Shown piece after piece: positions 1 to 7,008 of a stretch of DNA of 12,887 bases. The notes beneath the pieces are model-generated. The model had not been told where the DNA came from, searched no databases, and was given only the letters and a program-made list of their open reading frames with translations. This DNA comes from Gamarada debralockiae. Its lineage: Eukaryota; Ascomycota; Leotiomycetes; Helotiales; Hyphodiscaceae. The stretch covers positions 1 through 12,887 of the forward strand of contig NXFV01001760.1 in assembly GCA_002803225.1 (NCBI GenBank). Direction: 5' to 3'. Made by a program: the position numbers and the translations under genes. How positions within the stretch are numbered: position 1 is the stretch's first letter; the number at the start of each line of letters is the position of its first letter.

Positions 1-63
1 GGGAAGAGTAGTCTAGACCTAGAGGGGCTCGAAGGGATTGATCTAGACCTGTGGAAACCCTGA
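1..63 (+). pseudogene. Possible C-terminal tail of a retroelement polyprotein (left edge fragment)
   Basis: Frame 1 reads 20 codons and then stops at TGA 61-63. The peptide is acidic and Leu/Asp-rich (LDLEGLEGIDLDLW). Its LDLE segment is encoded by the same 12 bases (13-24) that end the window (12876-12887), where element A's polyprotein also reads LDLE. I infer that these bases may be the 3' end of another copy of the A family. The fragment is short and has no recognisable domain, so this is tentative. Several TCTAGA motifs recur between 12 and 93, which may only reflect local repetition. Confidence 0.22.
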
Positions 64-159
64 GGGTCTAGAAGGCCATAAGGGTCTAGAAGTCTTGACT
101 AATTAGCAATAGTCTTTGACTAGCCAAAGGCAATTATGTAATTCATACTAACGTCAAAG

Positions 160-238
160 ACTAGTCAAAAACTAGTCAATGGCGTCAAAATTGCGATTAA
201 TCTTTTTTTTTGACGCCATTGACTAGTTTTTGACTAGT
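160..238. repeat. Perfect 31-bp inverted repeat with 17-bp spacer
   Basis: Bases 160-190 are the exact reverse complement of 208-238, with a T-rich loop between them. Each arm contains two ACTAGT hexamers and the block GGCGTC / GACGCC. Weaker pairing extends a few bases outwards (155-159 against 239-243, one mismatch). A second, direct resemblance links the segment from 193 (GCGATTAAT, T-run, GAC) with that from 262 (GCGATCAGT, T-run, GAC). The arms could be ends of a small foldback or MITE-like element, or two transposon ends meeting head to head. I see no transposase and no clear target duplication. Confidence 0.75.
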
Positions 239-298
239 TTTTGACCACTTTGACAACATTAGCGATCAGTGATTTTTTTGACCAATTTCCCGGTTTGC

Positions 299-847
299 GG
301 ATGAAGCCGCGCGAGTAGTAGTAGTCGGGGGACGTTGGAATAGCTTAGGAGTAGTTAGTGTTTTTAGAGGTTCTAGCTCTGTAATTAAAGTATTTTTCCC
401 TTTACTTTACTAATATATAACTAGCTTTTTATAGACTACTTGTGGGTTAAATAGTTTTAGGCTAGCCTTCCTTTAAGCTAATTTGATAGTCCGTAATCGA
501 AAGGTTTGGTATCGAATAGTTCAATAGGCATTTAAGAAGTCGACCTTTATATACTTATAGTTGCTATACTAAATAGTGTTCTAGATATCGATTTAATACT
601 AATACTTGAGAGGTTGAAAAATACTAATATTAAGTAGTTAGAGCAAGTGCATATTATATAGAGGGAGCTAAAAAGGAATAATTTTGTATTACTAATAATA
701 TAATAAAAAGCCCTTAGAAACATGACTTCTATGCCTATTAAAGATTAATATCCGCCACTTCCCTTTTGTCTTTTTGTATATATTATTATAGAAGTAGATA
801 AGATATTTTATAGTAAGGCCTTTATTCGAATATCTAGAGGGACTTAT
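299..847 (+). other. Gene-free flank with an unassigned coding-like remnant
   Basis: No intact gene is visible. A GC-richer patch lies at about 290-340, followed by TA-rich sequence. From about 542 to 850, frame 2 reads mostly open with scattered TAG/TAA codons, and the peptide has an amphipathic, charged look around 581-660 (LERLKNTNIK, then LEQVH). That resembles a RIP-damaged coding region, possibly a transposon C-terminus, but I recognise no domain and cannot assign a family. It could also be non-coding flank that happens to lack stops. Confidence 0.25.
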
Positions 848-878
848 TGTAACAAGAGCCTAGCCCCTAAAAGTACAC

Positions 879-926
879 GGGCGATTGTACGGGCGATTGT
901 ACAGGCGATTGTACGGGCGATTTCAC
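879..926 (+). repeat. 12-bp tandem repeat, four copies
   Basis: Unit GGGCGATTGTAC occurs at 879-890 and 891-902, then AGGCGATTGTAC at 903-914 and GGGCGATTTCAC at 915-926. The array is GC-richer than its surroundings and lies inside the probable LTR of element A. Such short arrays in LTRs can be promoter or enhancer elements, but nothing here shows binding of a regulator. Confidence 0.85.
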
Positions 927-965
927 ATGGCAACTATTACTTGAGCCAGGCTCAATATATCTGTA

Positions 966-1030
966 CAGTTAGGAACAGTCAGCGATTAGTTAGCAGTTAG
1001 TCAGTATATAGTCAGTTGCAGAGTCAGTAA
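966..1030 (+). repeat. AGTCAG/AGTTAG-rich degenerate short repeat
   Basis: The hexamer AGTCAG and variants (AGTTAG, AGTCAGT) recur at irregular spacing across this stretch. T/C variation between copies is what CpA-to-TpA mutation of an originally uniform repeat would give. It lies in the probable LTR or its downstream end. Confidence 0.55.
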
Positions 1031-1150
1031 TAGTACAGCTAGTATGTAAAGCTAGGAGTCTGGAGTGAAGGATAAGTAAGGCCTATTGACTTTACTTTGG
1101 GAAGGCAAGCTTGAGTTTATATCACACGAGCGCACTAATACTACGGAACC

Positions 1151-1268
1151 TCTTTTTTAATATAATTACTATTGTCTCCCTTCCCTTATTGCTACTTCTC
1201 TGATATACTGTAATCCCTCCTACTACCCTTTAGCTATTAGTAGCTATTACAACTCTTAAGCTTTTACT
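1151..1268 (+). other. Pyrimidine-rich leader between LTR and gag of element A
   Basis: The segment is rich in C and T (runs such as CTCCCTTCCCTTATT) and has no sustained reading frame in line with gag. A primer-binding site would be expected at its left end, but I see no convincing match to a tRNA 3' end. RIP changes of TGG to TAG could have hidden it. Confidence 0.35.
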
Positions 1269-2640
1269 TACAGGGCCGATTGTACTATACCAGAACAAGT
1301 AGCTCTTAGTAATGCCACTGTATTTAAGTTAACCTTAGGAACTAATTAGGAAGTCAACACTGCCGCCGACCTAGCTAGGCTTTGAGCCGAAGGAAAGGTT
1401 CTTACAACCTAATAGCTTTAAGAGCTTAATACTAGGGTCAAAGCCCTCGAAAATATAGCCTAATTGGAAGAGCGCCTCAAGAACCTTGAAAATCGGAAGC
1501 GTACTAGCGACGCCATCAAAGACCTTATTAGCTAGGCCGCCGACCCCCTTATATCTTAGCTAGAATATCGATCTAGCTACTAGACTAGCTTAATATAGCT
1601 ATCGATTGAGCGTAGCCTTAGCTCCTTTGATTTTAATATTGTCACTTATTACTAGCATAAGTAGCGATGCTTTTCTCGAGGAATTAAGGTTATACCTAGC
1701 TATACTCTTAAAGTAAGCTCTAGCCTTTGAGAGTAGGGAGACTAGAAGCGAGATATAGAGAGGGTCTTTAAAGGAGACTCTAAAACTTACCTAACTAAAA
1801 GCTAAAGGATTCTCAAGGCTCTTAATTACTTAGACGTTAATTTGAAGTCCCTATAGTATATATTTAGTGATTAGAAGGAAGGCGTTAAAAAATAGTTAAT
1901 ATTTATTAACTAGACCCGCGATAATATCTAGAATAGTCAAAACGCCACTACTACTCTATATAAGTAGCTTAACTTAGCTAAACAACTACCTAACTAATTA
2001 CTAGTATAGTTTAATATATACTTATTAGCAATTGAACGAGACTTACTACAGAAAGACGAAGTAGCTTTAGCTATAGCCTTTTACTTGAAGCTCACTAATA
2101 AACTAAAGCAATAGTTCAAAAAATCTAATATAGCTATACCTAGGACTAGAGCTTAGTGTATAGCTATAGCTTAATACGTATAGGAAGGATTATATAGTAC
2201 TAAAGGAAAGAAGAGTACCTAAGATCATTGGGATTAGAAGAAGGATGCTAAAGGCTACAAGGACTGTATTATAGCTAGCTCTAGCCTGAAGTACTCTAGG
2301 ACTAACTCTTGAAGGGACTATAAGGACTACTACTACAGGAGCTACTAGAAGGAGGAGCGGTATAGCACAGAGAAGCCTAAGGAAAAATAGCTTAATATCA
2401 CTTGCTTTATTTACTAGAGGCTAGGTCATTATACTACTGACTGTCTTGAGAGAAAGGAATAAAGGGAATAATGTTAAGATACAAAGATTTAGTTAATCTA
2501 GTAGTAATAGTTAGAGGCTAGTAACTAGCCTAGTAAGTTACTTAGTCGGTTAGGCTTTAAAGAACCTACAACTTTAAGCGATTCCTATGACTTGTACGAC
2601 TTATTAAACTAGCGCGGTTTTACTAAGACCCTACTATAGA
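1269..2640 (+). pseudogene. Element A gag (capsid/nucleocapsid), RIP-inactivated
   Basis: Frame 3 reads a Gag-like protein through many TAG/TAA codons without a net indel. It starts near 1269; no reliable start ATG remains. Residues encoded at about 1400-1500 form a charged heptad-like stretch (LEERLKNLENRKR), a probable coiled coil. The capsid-like core lies at about 1809-2130, with readable pieces such as TRDNI, NATTTLYK and AIERDLLQKDEVALAIAFY. A basic, Lys/Tyr-rich region follows, then a zinc-knuckle remnant at 2403-2444. Most stops correspond to CAG, CAA or TGG. Protease follows in frame 2, so a -1 shift separates gag from pro. The Gag call is confident, the exact ends are not. Confidence 0.78.
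2403..2444 (+). other. CCHC zinc-knuckle remnant in element A gag
   Basis: The frame reads Cys-x2-Tyr-x4-His-x4-Cys, with Cys at 2403-2405, Tyr at 2412-2414, His at 2427-2429 and Cys at 2442-2444. The spacing is that of a retroviral-type nucleocapsid zinc knuckle (CX2CX4HX4C). The second Cys is TAC, and the following codon is TAG. Both fit TpG-to-TpA or CpA-to-TpA mutation, and the loss of one ligand should abolish zinc binding. Confidence 0.8.
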
Positions 2641-2863
2641 ACTAATCGAGCTTATTAGGGTTATTAAAGCTTTTACTACTAATAGAGTAGTGTTACTATT
2701 ATTATACGCTATACTTGTACTTGTTGGAATCGATATATATATAGAAGTCGACCTAGTCGATATTAAGTTAGTTCGCTAGTTAGGCCTAAAGCCTTATTAG
2801 AATACTAACTTCTTTATTTTATAGGCTGTAAATTAACAAAATCTGCCTACTTATAGAGTATAT
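2612..2863 (+). pseudogene. Element A aspartic protease, 5' part, truncated by element B
   Basis: Frame 2 (-1 relative to gag) reads a retropepsin-like region, with readable pieces DIKLVR, LGLKPY, FFIL, AVN and LPTYRVY at about 2756-2863. This pattern, with a conserved LGLKP-type helix and a later YGVY-type strand, is usual in gypsy proteases. I cannot place the catalytic DSG/DTG triad with confidence; where it is expected (about 2715-2740) the frame reads VGID. The reading ends at the LTR-like start at 2864. The rest of the protease and the spacer before RT are missing from the window. Confidence 0.6.
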
Positions 2864-3281
2864 TGTGGTGGGGAAATCGGTCACGTTGATGCCAACCTCG
2901 CTTAGCTGGATATCACGTGCCAGCCGGACATATTTTGTCTTTTGCAGCTAGACCTGTACATAGACACCTATACATACATTGCAATCGTACAACTTGTTTT
3001 CTAATGCATTTTTGCAGTACGTTCGAGCACTTGACCTTCGTTTTACGCTATTTTTGTTTTATCCCTCACTAAGAGCATGTGCGATATATAGCGTAATCGG
3101 GACGCGCTCATACTCGCATTTCGTTCCTTCTATATTAGTGACCTACGCAGGGAGCCTTTTTCACAGTCAAGTGAAGGCATTCGTATTCTCAAGTAAGGGA
3201 TATTTACTTTGTTTGCTTTAGTTCTAATACTTTCAAGTTATATAAGATAGTTCAAGGGATAATTGTTTCAAGGTTATTACA
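2864..3281 (+). repeat. Probable 5' LTR of element B (3' end approximate)
   Basis: A sharp change from TA-rich A sequence to balanced sequence occurs at 2864, which begins TGTGGTGGGG. A matching TGT...ACA end could be ATTACA at 3276-3281, giving about 418 bp, but base composition already turns TA-rich near 3235, so the end is uncertain. CA and TG are abundant and balanced here (15 and 13 in 2881-3060 by hand count), unlike either internal region. Bases 2859-2863 are TATAT; no matching target duplication is visible, as expected if the 3' end was deleted. A solo LTR of a third element is a possible alternative. Confidence 0.5.
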
Positions 3282-3375
3282 TGTTTCAGGATATAGCGCT
3301 ATTATATAAGAGAGCTTAGTCTGACTTAATAGAATTAAGTTTATTAGATTAAGTTATTTTATATTTTAAGTATAG

Positions 3376-3624
3376 TTTAAGGCTTATAACATAGGTTATA
3401 AGTACTATAGACAGAGAGTTAAAATAGTTTTAGTCATAGGTACCTCTTGCCAAGGTCTAAGCAGATTACAGGCAATGGCCAATTCTATAAGAAAAGGGGT
3501 AAAGATAGGTAGGACTATAATAAGATCTATAGCTTTACTTAAGGCAAAGGAGGACTTAGATAATGTAATAGGGGAAAGGAGCGAGTATCAGGAAAGTCTC
3601 CTAGGACCCTATCAAGATAAATAG
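3376..3624 (+). pseudogene. Unassigned open frame of 82 codons in the element B leader
   Basis: Frame 1 is open from 3376 to the TAG at 3622-3624, and from an in-frame ATG at 3474 for 49 codons. The peptide is basic and helical in appearance (MANSIRKGVK, SIALLKAKEDLDNV). I recognise no family. It shares the reading frame of gag, so it could be an upstream part of the element's coding sequence or a chance opening; a run this long without stops is uncommon in sequence so rich in TAG/TAA. Confidence 0.25.
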
Positions 3625-3856
3625 AAAGGTGTTAAAGAGCTTAGGAACTAAGTCCTAATTATATTCTATATCACAATTCTCCTGATCTTCTATATCATTA
3701 TAAAGTTAATGTTTGAAAGGGCTTTTGCCTTAAGTAAGAGATAAACAAAGGGCCACTTAAGACTACAAAAATACTATAATATTAACCCTAAAGTCATTAA
3801 AGCTTCTGTTTAAGGTAAACAAGTAATATCAGTTTGAAACAGGAATTAGAATTAAA

Positions 3857-3898
3857 GGGTTAAGGGTTAAGGGTTAAGGGTTAAGGGTCAAGGGTTTG
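3857..3898 (+). repeat. Heptamer tandem repeat (GGGTTAA), five copies plus a degenerate sixth
   Basis: Four exact GGGTTAA units (3857-3884) are followed by GGGTCAA (3885-3891) and GGGTTTG (3892-3898). Further GGGTAAAGGGTTAAAAGG occurs at about 3957-3974. The unit resembles the fungal telomere repeat TTAGGG with an extra A, but it lies inside a transposon leader, so it is an interstitial microsatellite and not a chromosome end. Confidence 0.88.
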
Positions 3899-6540
3899 AA
3901 CACTTAGGATTAAGCTCAAGGGAGACTCGTAGGGTATAAGGTACAGCTAAGGAAAGGGTAAAGGGTTAAAAGGAAAAGTCCCCGCTCAAAGGAGCGAAAA
4001 GAAAAGGACAACAAAGATAACAACAAGGACAACATCAAGACGATTAAGGACAATAATACAATCAAAGACAATAAGTTATTTTCTTTTGTTTTCAAAGAAT
4101 GCACAACAGAGCTTCTTCGTTAAAGAAGAAGTCATCTAATTATAATCAAAGAAGGACAACATTAATACCACTAGCCCTTAGGAATCCTTCATCAACCTTG
4201 ACCAATATACCACCATTAGGTAGTACTTCAGAAGGCGAAAAACAGCAGCAACTACCAGGAAGTTAGCAAAACCCACAAGAAAAACAACAATCAAATTCCT
4301 TAACACCAAACGAATTGTTACTCAAAACACCTCCCAACAACCTAATAAATTTGGTCAATACAGACAATATTACTATGCTACGCGCAGTAATACCTACCCC
4401 TACTTCAGCTAGTCTTATCTTTAATAGACAAGGAGCCATATAATAGATTAATAAACTCCTCGCCTTCTTTAAAGACTAGAGCTGTAATAGAGAAGACAAA
4501 CACAGACGAATCCTTCGCTATATTAATATCGCTCTTCGTGACGATATCAAAGTAATGCCAGAGTATACTAACAAGCCATTCGATAAGGAGGCTTTCTTTA
4601 CAGCCCTAAAACAGAAGTACTAAGACTATAATAACGACTATACTAAGTATACTCGCCCTTTCCTAGATATTCTAATCTTATTAGTACAGTATAAACAAAT
4701 CGAATCAAAGGACTTTATCGAGCTCTTCTATTGGGTTTCTACTAGTCTTAAGGAGAAAAATCTTCTTAATAATATAAAACAAGCTAATCTCTTCCTCTTT
4801 GTATTACTAGATCGGATCCGCTTTAAGATTATTAAGAAATACAATATAGACCTAGATAATAAAAAGACTCTAGTATACAATAAGTTCTATAAGACTACTA
4901 TTAAAGTCTATGAATTTAATAAAGTAATTAACTGATACAAGGAAAGCCAAAATCCAGTTATACTAAGCTCGAAAGCTAGTACTATTAACAACATCCTAAG
5001 AGATCTAAACACTTATAAGAGGACTATGCCCGATAAGCCAAAAGAGTAACCTTCCTAGGTACTTACCTTAGACTAGATGTTCCCTACCAAGTTTAATTTA
5101 AACGCTAGGACCTAGGATCCAAAAGACGATTTAGCTCGACAATTAAAAAAACTCTGTATTACTCAAGCTAATATAATTCGTGATGTCCGGGAGGAAATTG
5201 AATAAGAACTTCGAGCTACCTTAGGTCAAAACAACTCTAGATATAATAATCGGGGATACTACCAAGGCCGAGGGTATAAAGGATTTTGTAGTAAACGTAG
5301 ACCTGGCTTTAATCAATAATCTTAAGCCTTTTAAGGCAACTAGAGCATTCCTGCTAACGATACTATTAATACGTTAGCAGTTTACAAAGGTTTTAATAGA
5401 GGAAGATATAGTAATAGTACTAGACCTAATTGTTATGCCTATTATAATATTAATAGAAACGAAAATCTAAGATAATATTTATATAACTATTCAGATTAGT
5501 ACCCCTAGCTTTAAGAACTAATTTAAAATAAGGTTTATTATAAGAATAGCAACAGAAGAATTTGTTTAAGACCTTAGAGAGAAGGTATAAAAGAAGCTAT
5601 ATTACGTAATAATGCCCCCTAAGTTCAACAAATCATTTCTAGGACTAGAGGAACGTAGTATAACCTAGATATTACTTGATAAGCTAATAATATTCAAGCA
5701 AAGCAAGATCAAGAACAAAAGGCAGCCTAAGCACAAGCGAAGGCCAATACAACTAAAGCTAATATAGTTCTACTTTAAAGTATTATAAAGCGACTAAAAA
5801 CCCTAAAGCTTCTAGTCTAATACTACTCTATTATTAATAATAACAGACGAGATATTAATAACCTTCTTAATAAAAAGATATACACTTGTTCTATAAAAGT
5901 TAAGTCTAACTCTAACTCTAAACTCAACAAATAGATAACTCTTATAGCTAATACATCTTAGGCCTATACTAAGCCTAAGACTTTAAGTAGTAGTATTTAA
6001 TCCAAGGTTACTAAACATACTAATTAGAGTAAAGCGCGAAAGGACAAGGCTAAATTTCAAAGGAAAATTAAGATAAAGGCTAAACTACCTAGACCTAAAG
6101 TATAAAGACAATCTATATACGAGCTAAAGGACATGAGTATTAAAGAAATAATTAAGGTAATTCCAAGGCCCGACCTTTATTAAGAAACCAATATTATATA
6201 GTCTCTCGAGGAATTTAACTAGATCTTGCCTAAAACTATTATTAAAGAGCTCTAGCGCCAAGTTAAGCCTATAGCACGTTAACCCAAGAAGTCAAAAGGA
6301 TACTAGGACTTAATTACCTAGTTAAGAAGCGGACACCTTATAAAGACTATTTAGAACAAACTTCTAGCTGATTTAATTTAATATCGGGAACTGTTTAAAG
6401 TCACTAATATTACCCAAACTACATTAAAGTCTCTTATTAAAGGAAAGCCTATTAAGGAAAAAGCTATTATTAGTATCTAATTACTTAGTCTAAATAGGTT
6501 TGCAACTCGAGGATAGATTATAGTAACCCCCAAGCTACCA

Positions 6541-7008
6541 GTTAATATCGTAGGTCCTACAGATATAGTTTCTAAGCCTACTATACTTAATACTAGAGCT
6601 AAAGCTAATGTTATATTATATAAGCTTACTAAGAAGCTTAAATACCTAATTCTAAGTACAGAGAATCTTAAGTTAAAGACAGTTTTAGGTCAAGTACTTC
6701 AATTCACTAGGATAGTAAAGGCTAAGGTTAAGATTAAGTATAAAGTCAGGTATATAATAGTTTTCTTTTTAGTTCAAGAGTTAAAAGGATAGACCTTGCT
6801 AATAGTTTTACTTAAACAACCCTTTATACGCGCTATAAGAATAACCTTCGAACACAAAGACTATAATTCTATAGATACTGTTTTTCACGACCCACAAAGC
6901 TACTCGACTTGTACTATTTCAGTTGTACCCCTAGTCAAAAGACTAGGCTGTTACAAGCGCTATCAATATACCTATATTAAAGATACTAGTTTTAAGGAGG
7001 AAAACTAA
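6541..7008 (+). pseudogene. Element B retropepsin-like aspartic protease domain
   Basis: The C-terminal part of the gag-protease frame reads a retropepsin. The active-site triad, expected as Asp-Thr-Gly, is now Asn-Thr-Arg at 6589-6597 (AAT ACT AGA). Both changes are G-to-A after a T, the RIP signature on the complementary strand. Downstream conserved pieces are KLTKKLKYLILSTENLKLKT, VFFLVQELK and QPFIRAIRITFEHKDY, which look like the flap and the second half of the fold. The domain is followed by a basic/acidic tail ending EEN and the stop at 7006. Catalysis should be abolished by loss of the Asp. Confidence 0.8.
6999..7008 (+). promoter_or_regulatory. Possible -1 frameshift site between gag-pro and pol of element B
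   Basis: GGAAAAC (6999-7005) directly precedes the gag-pro stop TAA (7006-7008), and the RT-containing frame downstream is frame 3, which is -1 relative to frame 1. Ty3/gypsy elements often express pol by programmed frameshifting. The heptamer is not a canonical X-XXY-YYZ site, and RIP may have altered it, so the role is inferred from position. Confidence 0.35.

Larger units (their letters stand above)
848..1150 (+). repeat. Probable 5' LTR of element A (ends approximate)
   Basis: This segment sits just upstream of A's gag. It begins at a TGTAACAAGAGCC motif and contains short tandem repeats, as retroelement LTRs often do. In contrast to gag, it still has many CA and TG dinucleotides: my hand count for 901-1080 is 15 CA and 8 TG. 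A 15-bp palindrome (TTGAGCC-A-GGCTCAA) lies at 941-955. I cannot fix the 3' boundary because no clear primer-binding site is visible and the matching 3' LTR lies outside the window. Confidence 0.42.
3282..4098 (+). other. Leader region of element B
   Basis: About 0.8 kb lies between the LTR-like segment and the gag ATG. It holds an open stretch at 3376-3624, a TTAAGGG array at 3857-3898 and a purine-rich tract from about 3940 to 4080 with repeated GGACAA/GACAAC. The last 80 bases read Gln-rich in gag's frame with CAA-to-TAA-like stops, so gag may once have started further upstream. I find no clear primer-binding site. Confidence 0.45.
4099..7008 (+). pseudogene. Element B gag-protease polyprotein, RIP-inactivated
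   Basis: Frame 1 can be read from ATG 4099 to TAA 7006-7008 (970 codons counting the stop) with many internal stops but no frame change. The N-terminal part is Gln/Pro/Asn-rich and almost open, with one TAG before 4441. The capsid-like core is at about 4447-4950 (readable: ILRYINIALRDDIK, DFIELFYW, SLKEKN). An Arg/Gly/Tyr-rich basic region and a Cys-containing segment with Tyr in place of Cys (5431-5445) follow at about 5220-5470. A long Lys-rich linker leads to the protease at about 6540-6960. Gag and protease therefore share one frame, unlike element A. Many CAA and CAG codons survive, while TGG and TGC are mostly gone. Confidence 0.8.

Noticed and set aside
879..926. CRISPR-like array
   Set aside because: The 12-bp units are directly adjacent with no spacers, and the window is fungal.
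2979..3221. 80-codon open frame on the + strand in the LTR-like segment
   Set aside because: It lies in sequence with balanced composition where such openings are expected, has no recognisable domain, and the surrounding segment is better explained as an LTR.
3857..3898. True telomere end
   Set aside because: Only about five units of a heptamer, with transposon coding sequence continuing on both sides.
3916..4104. 62-codon open frame on the - strand, very Leu/Ser-rich
   Set aside because: It is the complement of a purine-rich repetitive leader tract; the low-complexity peptide follows from that composition.
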